From Bacteroidaceae bacterium (GTDB lineage Bacteria > Bacteroidota > Bacteroidia > Bacteroidales > Bacteroidaceae): DNA of 64,000 nt. Positions 20,374-28,689 of the stretch are shown one piece after another. Each line of letters starts with the position of its first letter. Position 1 is the first letter of the stretch. Position numbers and translations under genes: made by a program. The stretch spans positions 186,001-250,000 of the forward strand of contig CABIVS010000005.1 in assembly GCA_902362375.1 (NCBI GenBank), in the 5' to 3' direction. The notes beneath the pieces were generated by a model. That model ran no database searches. It worked only from the letters and a program-made list of their open reading frames with translations, and was not told where the DNA came from.

Positions 20374-22170
20374 CTAGAACGAATTTAATATCTGATTAGC
20401 CCGGTTCACGGTTACTGCGGCCGGGATTTCCGGCATACTACCCAAATGGAACGGAGCAAGCATTTTCTCAATTTTCTTTAATCCGGCCTTATTTCCTTTT
20501 TTCTCAAATTCCTGACGAAGAATATGGATCTTCTCATGCGCCTGTATTCCTTCAATCAGACGTTCGAAACGGATACAACTGCGAGCTCCCGGATATACAA
20601 GATAAGTATCTCCACCTGCCCAGCTACGGAAACGGGAATCGAGCAACGGTTCCAACGGCCAGCTGTTATATGCCCAACGCAGATAGCCATCCAGCTGTTT
20701 CTTAGATGAATAATAACTCATCCAAGCTGCTTCTGCAGGCTCAGAGAAAGTAAACGTGTTAGGATGGGCTTCCGTACAGCAAGTATAGTAATTAGTACGT
20801 TTGTTCTCGGCAACACGACGAAGACGCACCTCTTCCGGAAAATCCTGTCCGATGACAATACAGTAATCATACAGTTCCGGCTCAATCTCCGCATGATAGT
20901 TTCCAGCCAATGAAACTTTAAAATCCGGATCAGCTTTACGAATCACTTTCAACGTCTTCTGCATCACTTCCATCGGACGTTCGTCCATCGCAATGGCACA
21001 AATATCAAACCATCCTTTTTCTTTCAGATGCTTGGAGAAAGAGGCAAGCATCGCTCCCCACATTTCTTCATAAGCCGCTTCACCCGGTGCAGTTTTCACG
21101 AATTGCAAAGAGTTGGTTGCCTGATCGTAATATTGGAATGACAACTCCCAGGGAACCATTGAGTAACAATTAATCTGTTTATCAATGCCTACACTCATCA
21201 TAAATTCCACCCAACGGTCGAAGATGGTATAATCAAAAGCCCATGTTCCATCTGCCCGTTTCATCCAGGTGACCATTGTATCAAAATAATCTTCTGTCTG
21301 ACCATTCCAGGGTTTGTACGTCAAAGTCGCCGTGATAATCTTCTGTCCGGCATCTGCCAACATTTTCATTAAAGGACGCATGGCGTCGAAATGCTCCTGA
21401 CTCCATAAAGGAACCTGATAATAACGTGCCACTGCATAAGGACTTTGCCATAAATCCAAGTGGTAAGCCCATTCCGAAGGTTGAGGAAGCTCACGGGGAG
21501 AAACGGTAATTTCCAGATTCAGGCGTTGCAATAAACGCGAGCCGTCATTGATTAATAACTCCCCTCGGTAAGTTCCGGGAGTAGCCGATTGCGGAATCCA
21601 GCACTGTACCCAAACCGGTTGAACAGTACGAGCAGGCAAAGCCATCGTTTTCAGGTTGGTATCAATAGGGTCGGCCACCAATAATGAATCATAATCCACA
21701 GATTTCCGGTGTCCGCACGCCCCTCTCCCATCTTTGTTCAATTCATCCGTCATCACATAACGGACAAAACCACCTGTAAATGCATCTTTGGGAAGAACAT
21801 TTCCCTTTTTATCCTTGAAATCACCAAAGCTGAAATTCAGGTCTTTCAGTTCTACGCCTGTCCACACAACAGCTTGCGCGTTCACCCGTTCGCCACGCCA
21901 GCCTTTCAGGGAAACAGTCTGTTGTTTCTTCAACTGCGGGAGTTGATGTTTTGCATACCGGATATCTGTTGTACCCCAAGAGACTTGAGTGGAAGTCACC
22001 GCTGCCCACTCTTTATCAGAAGGTGCAGTAGGATCAGGCAACTCCTGATAAGTCAGTAAAGGGAACTTCGGTTGTCCTGTCGGAACACCGCATTGAGTTA
22101 CTCCTTGCTGGGCAAAAACTGCACCCATGCTAAAAAGACAAGTCAGAGAAAAAATAGTAAGTCGTTTCAT
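20374..22170 (-). CDS. Secreted GH123-like glycosidase (DUF4091 type)
   Basis: This 598-residue exported protein has a clear signal peptide (MKRLTIFSLTCLFSMGAVFA, cleavage before QQG). An N-terminal beta-rich domain (about 60-240) is followed by a TIM-barrel-like catalytic domain. The pair Asp-Glu in CAIAMDERPMEV matches the catalytic DE pair expected for GH123, whose known members release N-acetyl-beta-galactosamine from glycans by substrate-assisted catalysis. The C-terminal W-rich region (RWAYNSWPLEPLLDSRFRSW) is typical of DUF4091. No SusC/SusD or sulfatase is adjacent, so it is an orphan and its substrate is unknown. Confidence 0.78.
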   Translation of the reverse strand: MKRLTIFSLTCLFSMGAVFAQQGVTQCGVPTGQPKFPLLTYQELPDPTAPSDKEWAAVTSTQVSWGTTDIRYAKHQLPQLKKQQTVSLKGWRGERVNAQAVVWTGVELKDLNFSFGDFKDKKGNVLPKDAFTGGFVRYVMTDELNKDGRGACGHRKSVDYDSLLVADPIDTNLKTMALPARTVQPVWVQCWIPQSATPGTYRGELLINDGSRLLQRLNLEITVSPRELPQPSEWAYHLDLWQSPYAVARYYQVPLWSQEHFDAMRPLMKMLADAGQKIITATLTYKPWNGQTEDYFDTMVTWMKRADGTWAFDYTIFDRWVEFMMSVGIDKQINCYSMVPWELSFQYYDQATNSLQFVKTAPGEAAYEEMWGAMLASFSKHLKEKGWFDICAIAMDERPMEVMQKTLKVIRKADPDFKVSLAGNYHAEIEPELYDYCIVIGQDFPEEVRLRRVAENKRTNYYTCCTEAHPNTFTFSEPAEAAWMSYYSSKKQLDGYLRWAYNSWPLEPLLDSRFRSWAGGDTYLVYPGARSCIRFERLIEGIQAHEKIHILRQEFEKKGNKAGLKKIEKMLAPFHLGSMPEIPAAVTVNRANQILNSF

Positions 22171-22221
22171 GGTTAGTTAATTAAATTAATAAAGGTTATT
22201 ATATGGGGGAAAAATATTAAA

Positions 22222-24678
22222 TCACATAGGGTCTACATCATAATAAACAATCAAAGATTTATAGCGTTCGTCCGCCAACATCTCGCGCTGGATGCGTAAC
22301 AGCAATTCCCGCGCACGTCCCATCGGGGCATTCTGCTCAATCTTAACGACGATCTTTTTGATAAACAAAGTCTGGATACGGGCAACAGGAGGTTTGTCCG
22401 GACCTAATACCCGATTGCCAAATACTGACCGCAACTTATCCGCCATCACTGCCGCCATCTGATCCAGTAACGCTTCATTATGATTTTTCAGATAAACATA
22501 TACCAGCCGATAATAGGGAGGATAATGGAACATCTGGCGTTCCGCCAATTGTCCGCCTACCATATCTTCATAATCATTGGCAATGACCTGATGAATGATA
22601 GGATGATCGATGCTCTTGGTTTGCAATACCACCCGTCCGCGTTTGTTCTTACGTCCGGCACGTCCCGCTACTTGCGCCATCAACTGAAACGCACGTTCAT
22701 AGGAACGGAAATCGGGATAATTCAACATGGTATCGGCATTCAATATGCCTACTATACTGACATGATCGAAGTCCAATCCTTTTGAAACCATTTGCGTACC
22801 GATCAATATGTCCGTCTTTCCCTGCTCGAAATCTGCAATAATCTTCTCATAGGCGGAGCGGGTACGTGTAGTATCCAAATCCATCCGGGCTACGGCAGCT
22901 TCCGGGAAAAGAATTTTGATGTCATCTTCAATCTTTTCCGTACCGAAACCACGGTTCACCAGTTCTGTCCCCTCGCAGGCAGGGCAGGATTTCGGCAGTT
23001 GATAGGTATAACCGCAATAGTGACAAGTTAACTGATTGATTCCTTTATGATAAGTAAGACTTACGTCACAATTCTTACACTTGGGCACCCAGCCGCAGGT
23101 ACGACACTCCACCATCGGGGCAAACCCACGACGGTTCTGAAAGAGAATCACCTGTTCTTTCTGTTCCAAAGCCTCTTTCATATATTGTATCAGGAGCGGT
23201 GAGAATTGTCCGACCATCCGTTTTTTGCGATGCAATTCCTTAATATCCACCGGAATAATCTCCGGCAACTGGATTTCTTTATATCGTTCTTTCAGTTGTA
23301 CGAAACCATATTTTCCCTCTCTTGCATTCTGCCACGACTCGATAGAAGGAGTAGCCGTACCCAACAGAGTCTTAGCTCCGTACATGGCAGCCAGTACAAT
23401 AGCTGCGCTACGCGCATGATAGCGGGGAGCGGGATCTTGTTGTTTATATGTATTTTCGTGCTCTTCGTCCACAATCACCAATCCCAGATTCCGAAAAGGC
23501 AGGAAAATAGAAGAACGAACGCCCAGAATAATATCATATCCCTTCTCTCCCAGTTGCTTCCTCCATATTTCAACCCGTTCGGCATCGGGGAATTTAGAAT
23601 GATAGATACCCAGACGGGCACCGAAAACCCGTTGCAAACGCTCCGTAATTTGAGTGGTCAATGCAATTTCCGGCAACAAATATAACACCTGCTTTCCTTG
23701 GCGAATCGCTTCTTCTATCAGATGGATATAAATTTCAGTCTTACCGCTGGACGTTACCCCATGAAGCAAACAAACGTTTTTCTCCTGAAAAGACTGTACG
23801 ACTTCATCAAATGCACGTTGTTGAAACTCATTTAAAGGATTTAATTCGACAATCTCCTTCTCCTGCTTGTCCAACCGGCCGATTTCATGGTAGTAGATTT
23901 CAAAAATCTTCTTATCCACCAATCCATTCAATACAGAAGGAGCCACATTAGCCCGCTGCAACAGTTCTTTCTTGGAGACTTCTTTCGGAGTTCCCGCTCC
24001 TAAAACACCGGAACACTCCACATATTTCATAAGCAACGCCAACTGCTTCGGAGCACGAGACAGGATATCAAACAGGATATGAAGCCGTTTCTCATCCGCT
24101 GCACCCGCAAGCCGGACCCGTGCCTCTGTTTTCGGTTTATAAGTACGTCTCAATTCCTCCTTGACGAAAATCGCTTCTTTATCGAGCAGAGACTTGATGA
24201 CAGCAAGAATATTTTTGATGCCGCTGTCTTTCTCCAGTTTAGTGACGCACTGCTGCGAATCTATGGCAAGTAAGTCCAAAATACGTTGTTCACGTTCCGG
24301 CAATGGCGCATCCGCTTCAAAATCAGGATTATATTCAACAATCGTTTCACTCTCCAGTTTCAGTCCGGAGGGAAGTGCCGCTTTATAGACATCGCCTTGT
24401 GTACAGAGATAATAGTCGGCTATCCACTCCCAAAATTTGAATTGAGCGGGTAACAAGATGGGAGAAGCATCCAGTAATGCAGATATATCTTTCACTTCGT
24501 ATTCCGTTGGAGCACAATAATGAACGTTGAGGACGATAGCCGTATAAAACTTCTTCCGCCCGAAAGGAACTACCACACGGCAGCCTATCTTCACATCTTC
24601 CGCACATTCATCCGGCAAAGAGTAAGTAAAACTCTTCGGAAGCGGAAGCGGTAATATGACATCTACATACTTTTTCAT
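22222..24678 (-). CDS. priA: Primosomal protein N' (replication restart helicase)
   Basis: This 818-residue superfamily 2 helicase restarts collapsed replication forks. The start is placed at the ATG at 24678 (MKKYVDVILPLPLPKSFTYS), which matches the 3'BD domain start; the open frame extends 19 codons further without support. Walker A is GVTSSGKTEIY, Walker B is VIVDEEHE, and eight cysteines in CRTCGW, CKNCD, CHYCG and CPACEG form the two-zinc insert. Length is normal. It is a single gene, convergent with nothing nearby. Confidence 0.95.
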   Translation of the reverse strand: MKKYVDVILPLPLPKSFTYSLPDECAEDVKIGCRVVVPFGRKKFYTAIVLNVHYCAPTEYEVKDISALLDASPILLPAQFKFWEWIADYYLCTQGDVYKAALPSGLKLESETIVEYNPDFEADAPLPEREQRILDLLAIDSQQCVTKLEKDSGIKNILAVIKSLLDKEAIFVKEELRRTYKPKTEARVRLAGAADEKRLHILFDILSRAPKQLALLMKYVECSGVLGAGTPKEVSKKELLQRANVAPSVLNGLVDKKIFEIYYHEIGRLDKQEKEIVELNPLNEFQQRAFDEVVQSFQEKNVCLLHGVTSSGKTEIYIHLIEEAIRQGKQVLYLLPEIALTTQITERLQRVFGARLGIYHSKFPDAERVEIWRKQLGEKGYDIILGVRSSIFLPFRNLGLVIVDEEHENTYKQQDPAPRYHARSAAIVLAAMYGAKTLLGTATPSIESWQNAREGKYGFVQLKERYKEIQLPEIIPVDIKELHRKKRMVGQFSPLLIQYMKEALEQKEQVILFQNRRGFAPMVECRTCGWVPKCKNCDVSLTYHKGINQLTCHYCGYTYQLPKSCPACEGTELVNRGFGTEKIEDDIKILFPEAAVARMDLDTTRTRSAYEKIIADFEQGKTDILIGTQMVSKGLDFDHVSIVGILNADTMLNYPDFRSYERAFQLMAQVAGRAGRKNKRGRVVLQTKSIDHPIIHQVIANDYEDMVGGQLAERQMFHYPPYYRLVYVYLKNHNEALLDQMAAVMADKLRSVFGNRVLGPDKPPVARIQTLFIKKIVVKIEQNAPMGRARELLLRIQREMLADERYKSLIVYYDVDPM

Positions 24679-24808
24679 TGCAGCCACAAAAATACAATAA
24701 AAAAACGGGGATTTAAAAGAAGGAAGGGAGAACACTTAAAAAGAAAACTCTACTTTATACGAGAATAGAAGAAAATATATTCGAGAGTGTAACAAGATCA
24801 TCTCAAAC

Positions 24809-24843
24809 AAAAAAAGAGTTTCCGGTTATCGGAAACTCTTTTT
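24809..24843. terminator. Bidirectional intrinsic terminator
   Basis: AAGAGTTTCC and GGAAACTCTT form a 10-bp stem flanked by a run of A on the left and TTTTT on the right, so it can work in either direction. It most likely ends the outer-membrane barrel gene on the minus strand. Confidence 0.8.
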
Positions 24844-24870
24844 CATATACTATGTAAAGCGACAGACTAC

Positions 24871-25446
24871 TTAAAAAATATAGGCTACAGATACTTGCCA
24901 AGTCTTAGTCTTATAAGAAGCATTTGTACCTTCAATATCAGCAGTATCGCCCAATGGGATATTGTAATTAGCCCCCACCTGCAAATGGTTCAGCAATTTC
25001 ACACCCGCACCCACATTGATACCTACTTCTGCTTTCTTCTTATCAATTCCCGATTTCTTTTCAAAATCGAAATAAAAATCAGGACCTGCAGCCAGATAAA
25101 TGCCTGCCAGACTTCCCAAGCCAATGGTATATTTCAGGTTCACAGGAATATCAATACCGTTTTGCTTAACAGTAAAATCTTCATTTCCTTCTGAAACTTT
25201 GATACCCCGTTGAGCAAAAAGCAAAGATGCATCTACTCCCAACCCTACGATTGGAATATTAAACTCGGCCATCGGACCGATAAAGAAGCCTGTGAAATTA
25301 TCCTTTTTAAAGTTTTCGCTCACATTAGAGAAACTCGCCTTTGACAAGTTCAAACCTCCCTTTACACCAAAGTGTATCTGCGCCTGAGCAGGCATTGCCA
25401 TAGCTATACACATAGCAATCATTAAAGCACCAAAAATCTTTTTCAT
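24871..25446 (-). CDS. Outer-membrane beta-barrel protein (PorT/OmpW-like)
   Basis: This 191-residue exported protein has the signal peptide MKKIFGALMIAMCIAMAMPAQA. The mature part has alternating hydrophobic strands starting IHFGVKGGLNLSKASF and ends in an aromatic residue (SVAYIF), the usual outer-membrane assembly signal. It belongs to the outer-membrane beta-barrel domain group common in Bacteroidetes (about eight strands). No specific role can be assigned. It has its own promoter and terminator and forms a single-gene unit. Confidence 0.82.
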   Translation of the reverse strand: MKKIFGALMIAMCIAMAMPAQAQIHFGVKGGLNLSKASFSNVSENFKKDNFTGFFIGPMAEFNIPIVGLGVDASLLFAQRGIKVSEGNEDFTVKQNGIDIPVNLKYTIGLGSLAGIYLAAGPDFYFDFEKKSGIDKKKAEVGINVGAGVKLLNHLQVGANYNIPLGDTADIEGTNASYKTKTWQVSVAYIF

Positions 25447-25471
25447 AAATTTACGTGTTTATAATTCGGGA

Positions 25472-25504
25472 CAAAGATATATATTTAGATTAAATAAACA
25501 CAAA
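25472..25504 (-). promoter_or_regulatory. Bacteroides-type promoter for the barrel protein
   Basis: On the minus strand TATCTTTG (-7) is preceded 21 bases upstream by TTTG (-33), about 26 bases before the ATG at 25446. Confidence 0.72.
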
Positions 25505-25646
25505 TTCTTGGTTGTTTGTTCATTTAAAGACGTCGTTTCCCCTCCTGACGAACTAATAAGAATTTCTTATAAGTTCGATTTTATCCAATTGGTACGGTTA
25601 TGAAGCAATTGATATTTTAGCAAATAAGTATTAAATTAATCCGATT

Positions 25647-26078
25647 TTACTTCCTGATTTTCATACAGATTCTTTTCAGCCAACAGGTACAGCAAGTAGT
25701 CTGCCCCAAGACGAGTTCTTTTTCCAACTTCCGCAACCGGTCGCATTGTTTCAGCCATTTGACTTGTAAGGTATCATAGAGGATTCCGGCTGCTTTATAT
25801 CTTGTGATTTCTTTATCTTGTTTGCCTAAGAGTGATAGGTATATTGAACAAAGTTTTGACTTATCTATGCAATATCGTTCCAGTTTTTCGATATACATCA
25901 AGGTAGCTCCTTTTTCATTTCGACTCATAAACTCCTGAACACTGTCATCACTGATGATGTCGATGCCCGGCCTTTCGTAGTCCACAGTGATTTCTCGCAT
26001 TTCTACCAAGACCCAGAGATATTCTGTCTCGAATCCGTACTTTGCAGCTGCCTCTTCTATACTAATCCATTGTGCCAT
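25647..26078 (-). CDS. Hypothetical protein, possible HTH-type
   Basis: This 143-residue protein is not recognised. The first 50 residues (MAQWISIEEAAAKYGFETEY) resemble the helix-turn-helix opening of small excisionase/MerR-type DNA-binding proteins, followed by a helical, charged region and a cysteine-rich end (TTCCTCWLKRIC). The family is not identifiable by eye. It stands alone beside a one-kilobase gene-poor region that carries unusual repeats, so an accessory origin is plausible. The start at 26078 is an ATG; no clear promoter was found. Confidence 0.55.
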   Translation of the reverse strand: MAQWISIEEAAAKYGFETEYLWVLVEMREITVDYERPGIDIISDDSVQEFMSRNEKGATLMYIEKLERYCIDKSKLCSIYLSLLGKQDKEITRYKAAGILYDTLQVKWLKQCDRLRKLEKELVLGQTTCCTCWLKRICMKIRK

Positions 26079-26654
26079 AGCGTTTGTTTTTTCATGTGTG
26101 ATACAAATAAGGGATGAATAATATTTTATTCATATATATTGGTACAACGAGCATCCACGCTTTTTTGCAGTCCGCCGGGTGGGGATTGGCTAGGTTAAAT
26201 TGGGGCAATTTATAACCGGCCGAATACAAGAAAGACGTAGATGCTGCCGTACCATTATCCGATCTTAAGGCTAGCAACACCCTCACAAAAGATAATGATA
26301 ACAGCAGACACCCACGTCAATCGTTTATATATAACACATCTCTTACGAATATGTTGATATACATCCGTTCACGTGGAGTATCTGCCGTATCATCTCTCTT
26401 TGTTTGGATTGGCTATTTCTAAGATCGAGAGATAATACGCTTTTACTCCAATAAGGAAATAAAACCGCTCTCTGCCTATTCCATCACGCTGATGGGCTGA
26501 AAGCGTACGGCAAAGATATATGTTTTTTTTGAAATGCAGTCGAAATATGGAAATAAATACTGGAAGTTATGTATTAAAATGAATCTGACAAAAGACGACT
26601 CTACTTCTCGTTCTTGATTATGGAACTTTCTCACAAATAAAAGTTGTAGTTGTT
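26079..26654. other. Gene-poor stretch, nothing firm
   Basis: No convincing gene lies here. A 64-codon open frame on the minus strand (26092-26286) has no recognisable domain. The rest is AT-rich and contains stop codons in all frames. Confidence 0.4.
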
Positions 26655-26757
26655 TTTACTCTCACACCCTCACCCATTGGTTCAATCCCTTTATTCATCG
26701 GCATTACAGGTGTGAGAGTAAAGGTGAGGGTAGAAGTTACCCTCACACTACCCTCAC
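26655..26757. repeat. Inverted GTGAG/CTCAC repeat cluster
   Basis: TTTACTCTCACA (26655-26666) is matched by its exact complement TGTGAGAGTAAA (26711-26722). Immediately after, GTGAGGGTA and TACCCTCAC (26724-26746) form a 9-bp hairpin with a 5-base loop, and a further CCCTCAC follows at 26751. The pattern suggests repeated binding sites or alternative RNA hairpins. No gene is associated with it. Confidence 0.75.
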
Positions 26758-26790
26758 GTTGCAAATGGCTTATCCATTAGGAAAGTTCCA

Positions 26791-26966
26791 GTTTCCAATA
26801 GTACGAATAAAAGTTTCATGTAATGATACTAATAGTTTCCCGGTGAGAGACTATAGTTTCCCCGTAAGGAAACCATTGTTCCCCCATAGGGGAAACTTTA
26901 GTTTCAAGCCTGCGAACAGATTGTTTCACACCTCTAAACAGATTGTTTCAAGCCTCTAAACAAATT
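26791..26966. repeat. Eight-copy array with 22-bp period (GTTTC motif)
   Basis: GTTTC or GTTCC begins at 26791, 26813, 26835, 26856, 26878, 26901, 26923 and 26945, that is at steps of 22, 22, 21, 22, 23, 22 and 22. The last three units are near-identical 22-mers (for example GTTTCACACCTCTAAACAGATT and GTTTCAAGCCTCTAAACAAATT); earlier units are diverged, two containing inner GGAAAC complements. The remaining bases to 27090 hold no gene. Confidence 0.85.
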
Positions 26967-27090
26967 CAAGCTACCACTGACCGGAAATTAGCCAACCAGT
27001 AATCACGGGAAAAACACAACTTACCCGACAACTGAAATCAGGATGAGCCCCACACAACGTATGCGACTAGAAAGACGTATTCTTACTACT

Positions 27091-28461
27091 CTATGAGAAC
27101 AAATCATTCAACGCTTCGCTCATGCTGGGATGAGTAAAGATGAAATCACGCAGGAAAGTATAATCCTGACCTGTTTTCATTGCCATGGCAACTATATTAA
27201 TGACCTCGCTGGCATCAGGCGCAAACAGCATACAACCTACTATTTTTCCCGTATTCTTATCAATGACAGCTTTCAGCAGACCGTCCGTCTCTCCCAATGT
27301 CTTTGCTCTCGGTATCGCCATAACAGGCAATTTCTTGATAATCACATCCAAATTCTGCTTACGAGCCTCATCCTCATTCAATCCGATACGTGCCAATGGA
27401 GGATCAATAAATACGGAATAAGCAACCGGATTACGGTCACTTGTTTTCCGCTCCTTATCTCCAAACAAATCTTCGCGGATAATCCGATAATCATCCAATG
27501 AAATATAAGTGAACTGCAAACCACCTTTCACATCACCCACGGCACGTATATTCGGATTAGTTGTCTTCAGATATTCATCCACAATGATCGCTCCACGTGC
27601 GTCCGTCTCCACTCCGGCAACTTTCAGATTCAGATCTTTCGTGTTCGGCCTGCGTCCTGTAGCCAACAATACGGCATCAGCTTCAAGTTCGAACACCTCA
27701 TCAGTTTGTGAGTCAGAGAAAACAACGACAGCCCTATTTTCAACATGCTTCACAGATTGTACCTTCGCGTTCATCCGAAAAACAATGCCTTTTTTCTCCA
27801 ATGTTTCTTTTACACTTGCAGCAATATCCCGATCCTCACGGGCAATCAGCTCCGGATAACTTTCGAGTACCGTCACTTGTGAACCGAACGAAGCATACAT
27901 AGACGCAAACTCCAAACCAATATAACCGCCGCCAACAATAACCAGCCGACGGGGAAGATCGGTCAATTCCATGATTGAAGTACTGGTATAAACCAAAGAA
28001 TTGTCCGCAACTCCTTCAATAGGCGGAATTATTGTTTCCGCTCCGGTGTTGATAATTATTTGCTTTGATGTCAACCATATTTCTTCAGTAGATGTACGGA
28101 CAGAAACCACATCGGCAGATACAAAAGAACCTACACCTGTATAAACTGTTACATTAGGATGATCCGCCAGATTATGGTAATTCTTGCCTCTCAACGCACT
28201 TGTCACAGACTCCTTCACAGCAATAGCATTGCGATAAAACGCACTTCTTTCTTCAAATGTGGAGTCTTCCATACCGGAAGCAATTTTAGCCTGATGAACC
28301 AACGTCTTTGTCGGAATACAGCCGATATTGATACACGTTCCTCCATACATTTTATCAGAACGTTCAACAATGGCGACTTTCCGCCCACGTTTTGCAAACT
28401 CTGCCGCAAGGGTCTTTCCTCCCTTACCGAAACCGATAATAATAACATCAAATGCATTCAT
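27091..28461 (-). CDS. rclA: RclA-like flavoprotein disulfide reductase
   Basis: This 456-residue FAD/NAD(P)-dependent pyridine nucleotide-disulfide oxidoreductase begins MNAFDVIIIGFGKGGKT, has the redox-active pair Cys43/Cys48 in GGTCINIGCIPTKTL, and a second nucleotide-binding fold at VIVGGGYIGLEFASM. The exact forms IIGFGKGGKTL, GGTCINIGCIPTKTLVH and the ending FTHPSMSEALNDLF resemble E. coli RclA, a reactive-chlorine-resistance enzyme that reduces Cu(II), more than lipoamide dehydrogenase or mercuric reductase. No rclB/rclC or RclR gene is adjacent. The activity is inferred. Confidence 0.83.
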   Translation of the reverse strand: MNAFDVIIIGFGKGGKTLAAEFAKRGRKVAIVERSDKMYGGTCINIGCIPTKTLVHQAKIASGMEDSTFEERSAFYRNAIAVKESVTSALRGKNYHNLADHPNVTVYTGVGSFVSADVVSVRTSTEEIWLTSKQIIINTGAETIIPPIEGVADNSLVYTSTSIMELTDLPRRLVIVGGGYIGLEFASMYASFGSQVTVLESYPELIAREDRDIAASVKETLEKKGIVFRMNAKVQSVKHVENRAVVVFSDSQTDEVFELEADAVLLATGRRPNTKDLNLKVAGVETDARGAIIVDEYLKTTNPNIRAVGDVKGGLQFTYISLDDYRIIREDLFGDKERKTSDRNPVAYSVFIDPPLARIGLNEDEARKQNLDVIIKKLPVMAIPRAKTLGETDGLLKAVIDKNTGKIVGCMLFAPDASEVINIVAMAMKTGQDYTFLRDFIFTHPSMSEALNDLFS

Positions 28462-28611
28462 ATCTATATAACTTTTAATGGGTTCAAGACTTGCTTATCA
28501 GGTTAACAACGAATGATATTGCAAAGTTCGTCGCTTTCGAAGTAATAAACAATAACCATTTCGCCGGATAAATTAGCAATTATTCCCATATAAGGTCAAA
28601 GTAATAAATAA

Positions 28612-28653
28612 TCAAAAATCGCCGGAACAGATCAATGATCTGCCCGGCGATTT
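28612..28653 (-). terminator. Intrinsic terminator after aspA
   Basis: On the minus strand AATCGCCGG pairs with CCGGCGATT, with an inner CAGATCA/TGATCTG stem, followed by TTTTT. It lies 37 bases after the aspA stop. Confidence 0.82.
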
Positions 28654-28689
28654 CTCATCTTAAACCAATCTCCACTTACTATATATCAA

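Noticed and set aside
24687..24694. -7 element (TATTTTTG) of priA
   Set aside because: It lies only 9 bases before the chosen ATG, which would leave an almost leaderless transcript; not supported enough to list.
26092..26286. 64-codon minus-strand gene
   Set aside because: No domain, signal or promoter supports it, and it is isolated in a gene-poor stretch.
26791..26966. CRISPR array
   Set aside because: The period of 22 bp leaves no room for repeat plus spacer and there are no cas genes nearby.
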